Below are positions 36,576 through 45,398 of a stretch of 64,000 nt of DNA, piece by piece. Numbering within the stretch: position 1 is the first letter of the stretch; each line of letters opens with the position of its first letter. The translations under genes were made by a program, and so were the position numbers. The stretch is from Flavobacterium sp. MedPE-SWcel (GTDB lineage Bacteria > Bacteroidota > Bacteroidia > Flavobacteriales > Flavobacteriaceae), in assembly GCA_001874325.1 (NCBI GenBank), contig MPCW01000008.1:1-64000 (forward strand), given 5' to 3'. Under the pieces are notes generated by a model. That model did not search any database. It was not told the origin of the DNA and was given only the letters and a program-made list of their open reading frames with translations.

Positions 36576-36600
36576 GGCATATAGCAATACAACTACAACA

Positions 36601-37527
36601 ATGAAAGAATTAAGCGTTAATCACCTGTTAGGTATAAAGTATATCACTAAAAGCGATATTGATCTCATTTTTGAGACTGCCGATCAGTTTAAAGAAGTAA
36701 TTAACCGCCCTATAAAAAAAGTTCCCTCGTTAAGGGATATTACCATAGCTAATATATTTTTTGAGAATAGTACTCGTACTAAATTATCATTTGAATTAGC
36801 ACAAAAACGATTGTCTGCTGATGTAGTTAGTTTTTCAGCAGCACAATCATCAGTTAAAAAAGGAGAAACCCTTATAGATACTGTAAATAATATTCTTGCT
36901 ATGAAGGTAGATATGGTGGTTATGCGCCATTCATCTCCTGGTGCAGCTCATTTTTTATCTAAAAATGTAAAATCGAGTATTATTAATGCAGGAGACGGAG
37001 CTCATGAACACCCTACGCAAGGATTATTAGACTCTTATACTATTCGTGAAAGCTTAGGCGATTTAGGAGGTAAAAAAGTAGTAATAGTAGGAGATATATT
37101 GCACTCTCGTGTAGCACTCTCAAACATTTTCGCATTACAATTACAAGGTGCAGAGGTAATGGTATGTGGTCCAAAAACATTATTACCAAAACATATAGAA
37201 TCGTTAGGAGTAAAAGTAGAATCAAACTTAAGAAAAGCTTTAAACTGGTGTGATGTAGCTAATATGTTACGTGTACAAAATGAAAGATTAGACGTGAATT
37301 ACTTTCCTTCTACAAGAGAGTATACACAGCAATATGGGGTTGACAAAGCACTTTTAGACTCACTAGATAAAGAAATAGTTGTAATGCACCCAGGTCCTAT
37401 AAATAGAGGAGTAGAGATAACTAGTGATGTTGCCGATTCTCAACAATCAGTAATATTAAATCAAGTAGAAAATGGTGTAGCTGTTCGTATGGCTGTTACT
37501 TATTTGTTAGCGTCTAAAATTAAATAA
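36601..37527 (+). CDS. pyrB: Aspartate carbamoyltransferase, catalytic subunit
   Basis: This enzyme makes carbamoyl aspartate in the second step of de novo pyrimidine synthesis; it has 308 residues. The carbamoyl phosphate loop S-T-R-T-K-L-S-F, the H-P-T-Q-G-L-L-D motif and the M-H-P-G-P-I-N-R-G segment are all present. No regulatory subunit gene pyrI is adjacent, so the enzyme is probably an unregulated trimer. It follows pyrR closely. Confidence 0.95.
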   Translation: MKELSVNHLLGIKYITKSDIDLIFETADQFKEVINRPIKKVPSLRDITIANIFFENSTRTKLSFELAQKRLSADVVSFSAAQSSVKKGETLIDTVNNILAMKVDMVVMRHSSPGAAHFLSKNVKSSIINAGDGAHEHPTQGLLDSYTIRESLGDLGGKKVVIVGDILHSRVALSNIFALQLQGAEVMVCGPKTLLPKHIESLGVKVESNLRKALNWCDVANMLRVQNERLDVNYFPSTREYTQQYGVDKALLDSLDKEIVVMHPGPINRGVEITSDVADSQQSVILNQVENGVAVRMAVTYLLASKIK

Positions 37528-37575
37528 GGTTTTGGCATAGTAAAATATTATCTTGGTAATCTAATTAGAATTAAA

Positions 37576-37908
37576 ATGAAAGTAGAGGAAAAAGGACATA
37601 CAATAAACATTAAAGATACTCAAGGTGATATTGCGAGCTTTCTAGAGAAAATAACTTCAAACTATAATAGTTTTAAAGACCATAATATTGTTCTCGATTT
37701 GACTCAGTATGCTACTATTACTTTACAAGAAGGATTATCTTTTCTGTCATTATCTAATAAACATCGTGAAGCAAAGAAATCATTTGTTATTGTAATAAAT
37801 GATTTTGATTTTAATGATGCTCCTGAAGAAATGATGATAGTACCTACATTACTTGAAGCACATGATGTAATAGAAATGGAAGAGATAGAACGTGATTTAG
37901 GGTTTTAA
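37576..37908 (+). CDS. STAS-like conserved protein before rnz
   Basis: This 110-residue soluble protein has the alternation typical of a STAS-like fold: V-E-E-K-G-H-T-I-N-I, then I-V-L-D-L-T-Q-Y and L-S-N-K-H-R-E-A-K-K-S-F-V-I-V. It is found next to ribonuclease Z in flavobacteria and is sometimes labelled as ribonuclease Z, but it has no metallo-beta-lactamase motif. The function is unknown. It lies 48 nt after pyrB and 44 nt before rnz, so it is probably in the same operon. Confidence 0.7.
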   Translation: MKVEEKGHTINIKDTQGDIASFLEKITSNYNSFKDHNIVLDLTQYATITLQEGLSFLSLSNKHREAKKSFVIVINDFDFNDAPEEMMIVPTLLEAHDVIEMEEIERDLGF

Positions 37909-37952
37909 TAAACTGTTCTATTAGGAGAATAATAACGGTATAAAGTAACGTA

Positions 37953-38858
37953 ATGAATTTAACCATATTGGGTTGTTATGCGGCAACACCTCGGTCTATG
38001 ACCAATCCTACCGCACAAGTATTAGAAATTAAAAATAGAATGTTTCTTATTGATTGTGGAGAGGGGACACAGGTACAGTTACGTAAAAATAAAATACGAT
38101 TCTCTAAGATAAATCACATATTTATATCTCACTTACACGGAGATCACTTTTACGGACTTATAGGGTTAATATCTACATTTTCATTACTTAATAGAGCTAA
38201 TGATTTACATGTATATGGCCCTAAAGGCATAAAAGAAGTTACGTTACTACAATTAAAGCTTTCTAATTCATGGACAGGATATAATTTATATTTTCATGAG
38301 TTAGAATCGAAAGAGCCAGAAGTAATATTTGAAGATGATAAGGTAAAAGTGACTACCATACCACTTATTCATCGAGTATATACTAATGGTTATCTATTTA
38401 CCGAAAAAGATGGTGAAAGAAAGCTTGATATAGAAGAGGTACAGAAGTATGATATTGAAACATGTTATTATCAAAATATAAAATCAGGTAAAGATATTAC
38501 CCTTGATGACGGTACTGTAATACCTAATGAGGAATTAACATTCGATCCGCCAGCACCAAAAAGTTATGCTTTTTGTTCAGATACCAAATACACCGAAACA
38601 ATATTGCCTATAATTAAGGACGTAGATGTATTGTATCATGAAAGTACTTTTTTAGACTCACAAGAACATTTATGCGAAAGAACAATGCATACTACAGCTA
38701 AACAGGCAGCGACTATTGCAAAAAAAGCAGGAGCAAAAAAGTTAGTGCTAGGACATTACTCTACACGTTATGATTCTATAGAACCTTTTAAGGAAGAAGC
38801 TACTACTATTTTTGAAAATGTAGAATTAGCTGATGATGCAAAAACATTTGAATTTTAG
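37953..38858 (+). CDS. rnz: Ribonuclease Z
   Basis: This is the tRNA 3'-end endonuclease of the metallo-beta-lactamase superfamily, 301 residues. The zinc motif H-L-H-G-D-H lies near residue 65, and D-T-K-Y and the G-H-Y-S-T-R-Y motif are typical of RNase Z. It would trim the tRNA-Arg precursor here, since CCA is not encoded. It is 13 nt before pdxH. Confidence 0.93.
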   Translation: MNLTILGCYAATPRSMTNPTAQVLEIKNRMFLIDCGEGTQVQLRKNKIRFSKINHIFISHLHGDHFYGLIGLISTFSLLNRANDLHVYGPKGIKEVTLLQLKLSNSWTGYNLYFHELESKEPEVIFEDDKVKVTTIPLIHRVYTNGYLFTEKDGERKLDIEEVQKYDIETCYYQNIKSGKDITLDDGTVIPNEELTFDPPAPKSYAFCSDTKYTETILPIIKDVDVLYHESTFLDSQEHLCERTMHTTAKQAATIAKKAGAKKLVLGHYSTRYDSIEPFKEEATTIFENVELADDAKTFEF

Positions 38859-38871
38859 ATAACAGACTACA

Positions 38872-39516
38872 ATGAAAGATCTTAGTAATTATAGAAAATC
38901 ATATGAAAAGAGTGAACTTACAGAGCAAAACCTGCCTGAGGATCCTATAACTCTTTTTAGAGATTGGTTTGTTGAAGCAGAGGAGTTTGATGGTGCAGTA
39001 GAGGTTAATGCTATGACTATATCTACTATAGGACTGGATGGTTACCCAAAATCTAGAGTAGTGCTTTTAAAGCAGTTTACTTTTGAAGGATTTATATTTT
39101 ATACTAACTATGACTCTGAAAAAGGTAAGGCTATAGATAATAACCCTAATGTTTGTTTATCATTTTTTTGGCATGAACAAGAACGACAGGTAATAATAAA
39201 GGGTAGAGCAGAGAAAATTGCCGAAAATTTATCTGATGGTTATTTTGAAAGTAGACCTGAAGGAAGTAGACTAGGAGCAATAGTATCTCCACAAAGTGAA
39301 ATAATTCCTTCTAGAACATATCTTGAAGAAAAATTGACAATTCTTGAAGAAGAATATAAAGACAAAGAAATATCTAGACCAGAAAATTGGGGAGGATATA
39401 TTGTTAAGCCAATTGCAATAGAATTTTGGCAAGGTAGAGCTAACAGACTGCATGACAGGATACGATATAAATTAGAAGAAGATTTAAATTGGCAAATAGA
39501 TAGATTAGCACCTTAA
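38872..39516 (+). CDS. pdxH: Pyridoxamine 5'-phosphate oxidase
   Basis: This FMN-dependent oxidase of 214 residues makes pyridoxal 5'-phosphate from PNP or PMP. It has the R-V-V-L-L-K, N-Y-D-S-E-K-G and C-terminal W-Q-G-R-A-N-R-L-H-D-R segments of PdxH, with the F-W-Q-G-R motif that forms the PLP site. It is the last gene of the tight pyrR-to-pdxH run. Confidence 0.93.
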   Translation: MKDLSNYRKSYEKSELTEQNLPEDPITLFRDWFVEAEEFDGAVEVNAMTISTIGLDGYPKSRVVLLKQFTFEGFIFYTNYDSEKGKAIDNNPNVCLSFFWHEQERQVIIKGRAEKIAENLSDGYFESRPEGSRLGAIVSPQSEIIPSRTYLEEKLTILEEEYKDKEISRPENWGGYIVKPIAIEFWQGRANRLHDRIRYKLEEDLNWQIDRLAP

Positions 39517-39603
39517 AAGTTAGATGTTAATTAGTACGTAATGTTATTCGTGTTATTTTTTTTAGTATCTTAAAAGTGATTATTAATTCAAAATAATACG
39601 GTA

Positions 39604-40125
39604 ATGAAAAATCTGATATTAATACGTCATGCCAAGTCTAGTTGGGAGGCTCCTTTAATTGATAAAGATAGACCTCTCTCTAAAAGAGGAATTAATGATG
39701 CACACCTTATAGCTTCTAATATAGAGGCTTATCTCCCAAAATCATATATTATTTGGAGTAGTACAGCACAACGTGCTAAAAATACTGCTGATATTTTTAC
39801 AGAATGTTTATCCATTCCTCAGGATACTATCATTTTTAAAGATGAACTTTATACATTTGATGAAAGCACATTAGAAGAAATTATAAAAAGTTGCGATGAC
39901 CAATATGATAACTTAATTCTTTTTGGTCATAATGGTGCAATTACTAATTTTGTGAATATCTTTGGGAACCGTGTTGTAGAGAATGTTCCTACATCAGGTT
40001 TTGTACATCTAACATTTAGTGGAAATGAATGGAAGAACATACAAAAAGGTAAAGTAGAAAAGTTGTTATTTCCAAGAGATTTAAAGAAATATGATTCACC
40101 ACTCACCGGTAAACAGGTATATTGA
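39604..40125 (+). CDS. SixA-type histidine phosphatase family protein
   Basis: This 173-residue phosphatase of the histidine-acid (phosphoglycerate mutase-like) fold begins L-I-L-I-R-H-A-K-S-S-W, with the R-H-A motif at residues 8-10. The second histidine is in F-G-H-N-G-A near residue 106. It belongs to the SixA/RHG group that can dephosphorylate histidine phosphotransfer domains or small metabolites. Its 3' end overlaps ppk1 by 35 nt in another frame, which suggests coupling with polyphosphate kinase. Confidence 0.82.
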   Translation: MKNLILIRHAKSSWEAPLIDKDRPLSKRGINDAHLIASNIEAYLPKSYIIWSSTAQRAKNTADIFTECLSIPQDTIIFKDELYTFDESTLEEIIKSCDDQYDNLILFGHNGAITNFVNIFGNRVVENVPTSGFVHLTFSGNEWKNIQKGKVEKLLFPRDLKKYDSPLTGKQVY

Positions 40126-42202
40126 TAGAGAAAAAAGTTGGCTAGCCTTTAATGCTAGAGTATTACAAGAAGCTGCTGATGAAAATGTACCATTACTAGA
40201 TAGACTTCGTTTTTTAGGAATATTTTCGAATAACTTAGATGAGTTTTTTAGAGTTCGTTACGCTGCTATTCGTAGGCTAAGCCTTGAGGGTAAAACAGGT
40301 GAGAAGATACTTGGCGGAATCACAGCTGATGCTTTGTTGAAAGAAATAACAGAAGTTGTTATTGAGCAACAATCAGAAAGTTTACGAATATTAAGTGTTA
40401 TAGAGAAAGAACTTGAAAAAGAGAATATCTATATACTTAATGAATCTGAGATATCTAAAGAGCAAGGTAAATTTATTAAGGACTACTTTATACAAAAAGT
40501 AAGTCCTGAACTAGTTACTATTATACTTAATGACTTAGATGAGTTTCCATTACTTATGGATGATTCAGGTTATCTTGCTGTAAAACTAGTTGTAAAGTCT
40601 AAATATACTGATGAAGATGATGTAGATAATAAAACAGAGGTTCGCTATGCTATTATCGAAATGCCTAAAGCGATAAATCGTTTTGTGGTATTACCATCAG
40701 AGAATGGTAACAAGTATGTTATGCTTTTAGATGATGTTATACGTTATAATTTACATAACATATTTAATATTTTTAAATATGAAACGATATCGGCACACAT
40801 GATAAAAATTACTCGTGATGCAGAGCTAGAAATAGATAGCGATCAGAGTAAAAGTTTGATGGAGAAAATATCTAAAAGTGTTTTCGAACGTCGAGTAGGA
40901 GAGCCAGTTCGTTTTGTTTACGATCAATCAATAGAAGAAGATACTCTTGCTTTCTTGTTAGAACGAATGGGTATAGAGTCTACTGATAGTATTATTCCAG
41001 GAGGGAGGTATCACAATAGACGTGATTATATGAATTTTCCAACCTTAGGTAGAGATGATTTACTTTATAAGCGTAACTATCCGTTACCAGTAAATGGTCT
41101 TAGTCTAGAAGGGAGTATCGTACAAAAAATTAAAAAGAAAGATTACCTTGTTTATGCTCCTTATCAGTCGTTTGCTTATGTAATTAAGTTTTTACGAGAG
41201 GCAGCACTTGACCCTAAAGTTATTTCGATTAAAATAACTCTATATAGATTAGCTAAGAATTCTCAGATAATAAGTTCGCTTATTAATGCTGCTAAAAATG
41301 GTAAGAAAGTTGTTGTACAAATAGAACTTCAAGCGCGTTTTGATGAGGCTAGTAATATATCATATGCTGAGTTAATGCAAACAGAGGGTATTAACCTTAT
41401 TTTTGGTGTTAAAGGGCTTAAAGTACACAGTAAGGTATGTGTAGTAGAGAGAGCTGAAGAGAAGAAGGTAAAACGCTATGGTTTTATATCTACAGGTAAT
41501 TTTAACGAGTCTACAGCTAAAATATATACTGATGTAACTTTATTTACAAGCCATCAGCAAATAATGAAAGAGGTAAGTAAGGTATTTGACTTCTTTGAGG
41601 TAAACTATCGTGTTAATCGTTATAAACACCTTTTAGTATCGCCACAGTACTCGCGTACAAAGTTTTCTAAACTAATAGATCGCGAGATACTAAATGCTAT
41701 TGCAGGTAAGGAAGCTTACATTAAGTTAAAGATGAATAGTCTTACTGACTTTAAAATGATAGATAAGCTATATGAAGCTAGTAGAGAAGGTGTGAAAATA
41801 CAGCTTATTATTAGAGGAATATGTTGCTTAATACCAGGTGTTAAAGATATGAGTGAGAACATTGAGGCTATTAGTATTGTAGATAATTACCTAGAACACT
41901 CTAGAGTATATATTTTTGCTAATGCTGGTAATCCTGATGTATATATATCTTCTGCTGATTTCATGACGCGTAATCTAGACGCAAGGGTAGAGATAACTTG
42001 CCCTATTTATGATAAAGAAATAAAGCAAGAGTTAATAGATACTTTCGAGATAGGTTGGAAAGGTAACGTTAAGGTTAGATTACATTCGGAGTCGCTAGAT
42101 AACGAATACAGAAAGAAGAATAGCTCCAAGGTATTTAGGGTTCAGCAAGAAACCTATAATTATTACCGTAATAAACTGGAGGTTATTTATGAACAATTAT
42201 AA
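40091..42202 (+). CDS. ppk1: Polyphosphate kinase 1
   Basis: This 703-residue enzyme polymerises ATP gamma-phosphate into polyphosphate. The N-terminal domain (N-R-Y-I-D-R-E-K-S-W) is complete. The autophosphorylated histidine is His446 in V-H-S-K-V-C, followed by S-T-G-N-F-N-E and a second PLD-like motif near residue 590. The start at 40091 lies within sixA; the family N-terminus begins within a few residues of it, so the overlap is real. ppx follows 67 nt later, giving a synthesis/breakdown pair. Confidence 0.95.
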   Translation: MIHHSPVNRYIDREKSWLAFNARVLQEAADENVPLLDRLRFLGIFSNNLDEFFRVRYAAIRRLSLEGKTGEKILGGITADALLKEITEVVIEQQSESLRILSVIEKELEKENIYILNESEISKEQGKFIKDYFIQKVSPELVTIILNDLDEFPLLMDDSGYLAVKLVVKSKYTDEDDVDNKTEVRYAIIEMPKAINRFVVLPSENGNKYVMLLDDVIRYNLHNIFNIFKYETISAHMIKITRDAELEIDSDQSKSLMEKISKSVFERRVGEPVRFVYDQSIEEDTLAFLLERMGIESTDSIIPGGRYHNRRDYMNFPTLGRDDLLYKRNYPLPVNGLSLEGSIVQKIKKKDYLVYAPYQSFAYVIKFLREAALDPKVISIKITLYRLAKNSQIISSLINAAKNGKKVVVQIELQARFDEASNISYAELMQTEGINLIFGVKGLKVHSKVCVVERAEEKKVKRYGFISTGNFNESTAKIYTDVTLFTSHQQIMKEVSKVFDFFEVNYRVNRYKHLLVSPQYSRTKFSKLIDREILNAIAGKEAYIKLKMNSLTDFKMIDKLYEASREGVKIQLIIRGICCLIPGVKDMSENIEAISIVDNYLEHSRVYIFANAGNPDVYISSADFMTRNLDARVEITCPIYDKEIKQELIDTFEIGWKGNVKVRLHSESLDNEYRKKNSSKVFRVQQETYNYYRNKLEVIYEQL

Positions 42203-42269
42203 GTTAGGATAGTAGATAAACTTTAAATTATAAAGTGATATTACTATTTAACGGATGTGATGTATAATT

Positions 42270-43160
42270 ATGATTAATATAAAAAAATATGCTGCTATAG
42301 ATATAGGTTCTAACGCTATGCGTCTTTTAGTAACCAATATTGTAGAGCAAGAAGGAAAAGAAACACAATTTAATAAAAGTTCATTAGTTCGTGTGCCTAT
42401 TCGTTTAGGGCAAGATGCCTTTACAGTAGGTAAAATATCTGAAAAGAATATTGAGCGCATGATAGATGCCATGAAAGCTTATAAACTACTTATGGGAGTA
42501 CATAGGGTAGAAGAGTATATAGGCTGTGCTACTTCCGCTATGCGCGAAGCTATTAATGGACAAGAGGTAATAAACCGTATTGAAAAAGAAGCAGGTATTA
42601 CTATAGAAATTATAGACGGAAAGAAAGAAGCAGCAATAATAGCTTCGACTAATTTAAGTCGTTTTATAAAACCAGACCAAATATATCTTTTTGTAGATGT
42701 GGGGGGGGGGAGTACCGAATTTTCTTTATATAATAATGGAAGAATTACGGCTTCTAAATCGTTTAAAAATGGTACCGTTCGTTTGCTTAACGATATGGTT
42801 AAAGATACCATGTGGCAAGAAATAGAAGACTGGGTTAAGGATACTACAGCAGACCATGATAATATAACACTTATAGGTTCTGGCGGTAATATCAATAAGT
42901 TATTTAAGTTATCAGGTAAAAAACAAGATTTACCATTATCTTATTTTTACATAAACTCTCAATATCAGTTTCTTAACAGTCTTACTTATGAGCAACGTAT
43001 TTCTGAGTTAGGTTTAAACCCAGATCGTGCAGATGTAATAATTTATGCTACTAGAATCTATTTAAATGCGATGCGATGGAGTGGTGCACGCAATATATAT
43101 GTACCAAAGATAGGATTATCTGATGGTATTGTGAAAGCGATGTATTTCGGAAGAATTTAA
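42270..43160 (+). CDS. ppx: Exopolyphosphatase/GppA family phosphatase
   Basis: This 296-residue hydrolase acts on polyphosphate or pppGpp. The ASKHA fold phosphate loops are I-D-I-G-S-N-A-M-R-L near residue 10 and D-V-G-G-G-S-T-E near 143-150. It is the short form found in Bacteroidota, without a C-terminal HD domain. The Gly145-147 codons are all GGG and, together with the preceding codon, form a 10-G run in an AT-rich gene. Slippage there would disrupt the protein. The gene follows ppk1. Confidence 0.9.
   Translation: MINIKKYAAIDIGSNAMRLLVTNIVEQEGKETQFNKSSLVRVPIRLGQDAFTVGKISEKNIERMIDAMKAYKLLMGVHRVEEYIGCATSAMREAINGQEVINRIEKEAGITIEIIDGKKEAAIIASTNLSRFIKPDQIYLFVDVGGGSTEFSLYNNGRITASKSFKNGTVRLLNDMVKDTMWQEIEDWVKDTTADHDNITLIGSGGNINKLFKLSGKKQDLPLSYFYINSQYQFLNSLTYEQRISELGLNPDRADVIIYATRIYLNAMRWSGARNIYVPKIGLSDGIVKAMYFGRI
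42701..42710 (+). repeat. Poly-G tract inside ppx
   Basis: Ten consecutive G residues encode part of the D-V-G-G-G-S phosphate loop. Local genes use GGA or GGT for Gly, so three GGG codons here are out of character. A run this long is prone to slippage and to sequencing error. Confidence 0.85.
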
Positions 43161-43164
43161 ATTT

Positions 43165-43198
43165 AAAAGAGATAAATAGAGTTTTATTTATCTCTTTT
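43165..43198. terminator. Bidirectional terminator, ppx side and ECF operon
   Basis: A 14-bp stem AAAAGAGATAAATA with its complement surrounds a 6-nt loop. The right arm overlaps the last codons of the ECF-operon gene at 43188, so that gene ends inside the hairpin. Confidence 0.75.
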
Positions 43199-43628
43199 TT
43201 CTATGTTTGTATTTATAAAGTAATTTTCTATTAAAATCACCTTCGGCTTTTTTAAGCTTTAATATTTTTATAGGCTTTAATATTGCTTTAAGATCTTTAA
43301 CTAGCTTTGTATTTAAGTCAAATAACTCTTTTTCGGCAGCTTCAAGTTTGTTAAGATAAATTAATGCTTCTTTATCAGACATAGTATCAATTTTATGATC
43401 TAGTTTTTTGATTAATAAGCGCATTTTTTTATGCTTTACTTCAAACTGTTTTCTTTCAAACTCATTATAGATAGGCCAAAATTTAGCTGCTTCATCACTA
43501 GTAAGGCTAAGCTCTGTTGTGATAAAAGAAACTTTATAAGCTTTCATTCGCTCTCTTTTTTCTTTATGTTGACTAAACATATTTAAAGAAAAAAGGAATA
43601 TTAAAATAAGTATTGACTTCTTTTTCAT
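43188..43628 (-). CDS. Periplasmic Spy/CpxP-like protein of ECF operon
   Basis: This 146-residue exported protein has a signal peptide (S-I-L-I-L-I-F-L-F-S-L, ending F-S-Q). The mature part is charged and helical: L-T-S-D-E-A-A-K-F-W-P-I-Y-N-E-F near the start, then a coiled-coil of Lys/Leu repeats. It matches the short proteins annotated in flavobacteria as sensors of ECF-type sigma factors. It is the last gene of a sigma factor, membrane protein and periplasmic protein trio. Confidence 0.75.
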   Translation of the reverse strand: MKKKSILILIFLFSLNMFSQHKEKRERMKAYKVSFITTELSLTSDEAAKFWPIYNEFERKQFEVKHKKMRLLIKKLDHKIDTMSDKEALIYLNKLEAAEKELFDLNTKLVKDLKAILKPIKILKLKKAEGDFNRKLLYKYKHRKKR

Positions 43629-43632
43629 AATC

Positions 43633-44043
43633 TTATTCGTTTAAATAAATATCGTAATTATTTTGTGTACTAATATAGGTTTCTATTTCTTCGTTACTAA
43701 TTACTATAGATTGTTCTAATTCCTGTATATCCTCATCGTTAAGGTTTTGATATAAATCATAAGTGATATTAGGTTGATATACTAAATAATTTTCTATATC
43801 AGCCTCATCTGGTTGTATTATTGTTAATGTATTTAATTTTAAAAACAACCCTCCACCAATTAATAAGATAAATACAGCTGCTGCCGATAACCAAACCGGT
43901 TTTCTCTTGTACAATGATACAACTTTGGTTTCTTCTTTAGGCAATTGCTCTAATATAGTATCAGTAAGACTATTAAAATAGTCATCAGGGATTTTAAATC
44001 CTGACTCAATCTTAGGTTCGTTATCTAGTTTAAAATTTTTCAT
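43633..44043 (-). CDS. Putative anti-sigma-like membrane protein
   Basis: This 136-residue protein has one hydrophobic segment near residues 52-70 (W-L-S-A-A-A-V-F-I-L-L-I). The N-terminal part contains P-D-D-Y-F-N-S-L and lies in the cytoplasm if the segment spans the membrane. The C-terminal part is acidic and extracytoplasmic. It shows no zinc-binding anti-sigma motif. Its place between the ECF sigma factor and the Spy-like gene suggests an anti-sigma or transducer role. Confidence 0.65.
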   Translation of the reverse strand: MKNFKLDNEPKIESGFKIPDDYFNSLTDTILEQLPKEETKVVSLYKRKPVWLSAAAVFILLIGGGLFLKLNTLTIIQPDEADIENYLVYQPNITYDLYQNLNDEDIQELEQSIVISNEEIETYISTQNNYDIYLNE

Positions 44044-44065
44044 ATTATATACATTTCAAATGCGA

Positions 44066-44608
44066 TTAAAGCGCATTGATATATTCCTCTATTTTTTTTA
44101 CTGCATGATGATATGATGCTTTTAATGCACCTACAGATGTGTCTAAAATCTCTGATATCTCATCATATTTAAGCTCTTCAAAATATTTCATTTTAAAAAC
44201 AAGTTGTTGCTTTTGAGGTAGTTTTGCTACAGCTTGCTGTAACTGTAATTGTATTTTGTCTCCCTCAAAGTATTCATCAGCTTGTAGATTTTGAATAGCT
44301 TTTTGTTGTACCTCTTCATTTGATATACCTGATTTTTTAGCTCTTTGATTAATAAATGTTATCGATTCGTTAGTAGCTATTCTATACATCCATGAAAAAA
44401 GTTTACTCTGCCCTTTAAAATTAGGCAAATTTCTAAAAATTTTTATAAATGTGTTTTGTAAAACATCATTTGTATCGTCATGATCTATAACCATATTACG
44501 TATATGACTATATAAAGGTTTGCTATATTGTGCAACAAGCTGCCTAAACGCATTATCTCGCGTTTTGGGATTCAATAACTCTGCTATAAAAACCTTTTCG
44601 TCCTCCAA
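44066..44608 (-). CDS. ECF-family RNA polymerase sigma factor
   Basis: This 180-residue sigma-70 family factor has region 2 (about 15-90) with N-M-V-I-D-H-D-D-T-N-D-V-L-Q-N-T-F and region 4 (about 115-175) with F-E-E-L-K-Y-D-E-I-S-E-I-L. No C-terminal extension is present. It should direct RNA polymerase to an extracytoplasmic-stress regulon and autoregulate the trio. A 14-bp palindrome lies in its upstream region. Confidence 0.9.
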   Translation of the reverse strand: MEDEKVFIAELLNPKTRDNAFRQLVAQYSKPLYSHIRNMVIDHDDTNDVLQNTFIKIFRNLPNFKGQSKLFSWMYRIATNESITFINQRAKKSGISNEEVQQKAIQNLQADEYFEGDKIQLQLQQAVAKLPQKQQLVFKMKYFEELKYDEISEILDTSVGALKASYHHAVKKIEEYINAL

Positions 44609-44631
44609 GTTTTATATACTTATACTACTTT

Positions 44632-44645
44632 GACTAAAGTTAGTC
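44632..44645. promoter_or_regulatory. Palindrome upstream of the ECF sigma gene
   Basis: GACTAAAGTTAGTC is a 14-bp palindrome with a 2-nt centre, 24 nt upstream of the sigma factor start and between it and the divergent HAD gene. Confidence 0.4.
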
Positions 44646-44740
44646 TAAAAGGTTTAATAATTACATTATTTTTTATTGAGATTAGATTTTTAGCTTATGC
44701 TGCTTAATCGTACATTTGCCGCTTCTTTAATAAAGTTATT

Positions 44741-45397
44741 ATGATTAAGACTGTTATATTTGACATGGATGGGGTTATTGTAGATACAGAACCAGTTCAT
44801 TATTATGCTTATCACGAACATTTCAAGGAATTGAATATTGATGTTACCGAAGAGATGTATGCTGCATTCACAGGGAACTCTACAAAAAATGTTTTTCAGA
44901 AATTAAAAGATACTTTTGGTTTAGAAGAGGAGATAGAAACACTTGTACAGAGAAAGCGTTCTATTTTTAATGGAGCTTTCGATACTAAAGAAGATTTAGA
45001 TATGCTACCAGGTGTATTTGATTTAATAGTCAATTTACATAGCAACGGAATTCAATTAGTACTGGCTTCTTCTGCCTCTAAAGTAACTATTGGTAGAGTA
45101 TTTAATCGTTTTAAGTTACATAAATATTTTACTCATATTGTTAGTGGAGAAGATTTCCCTAAATCGAAACCACACCCTGCCATTTTTAATAAAGCAGCAG
45201 AACTATCTGGAGACTCAAAAGAAGAGTGTATTGTTATTGAAGATAGTACTAATGGTGTTAAGGCAGCAAAAGCAGCCGATATTTATTGTGTAGGTTACAA
45301 TAGTGTGCACTCTAAATTACAAGATTTACACGAAGCTGATATGATTATAAATCACTTTAACTTACTTGATGCTGACAAAGTAAAGGAGTTAGCATAA
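44741..45397 (+). CDS. HAD-family phosphatase (beta-phosphoglucomutase-like)
   Basis: This 218-residue HAD subfamily I hydrolase has nucleophile motif F-D-M-D-G-V near residue 8, motif II S-S-A-S-K near 111 and V-I-E-D-S-T-N-G-V near 168. The cap insertion is alpha-helical, as in beta-phosphoglucomutase and small phosphatases. The substrate cannot be inferred. It converges with the photolyase gene with essentially no spacer. TACATTTG at 44711 may be its -7 box. Confidence 0.85.
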   Translation: MIKTVIFDMDGVIVDTEPVHYYAYHEHFKELNIDVTEEMYAAFTGNSTKNVFQKLKDTFGLEEEIETLVQRKRSIFNGAFDTKEDLDMLPGVFDLIVNLHSNGIQLVLASSASKVTIGRVFNRFKLHKYFTHIVSGEDFPKSKPHPAIFNKAAELSGDSKEECIVIEDSTNGVKAAKAADIYCVGYNSVHSKLQDLHEADMIINHFNLLDADKVKELA

Positions 45398-45398
45398 T

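Noticed and set aside
35977..39540. Shared TAGATGTTAATT(T/A)GTAC stretches upstream of pyrR and sixA
   Set aside because: Two 17-nt near-matches in AT-rich DNA are too weak to call a regulatory motif without a genome-wide search.
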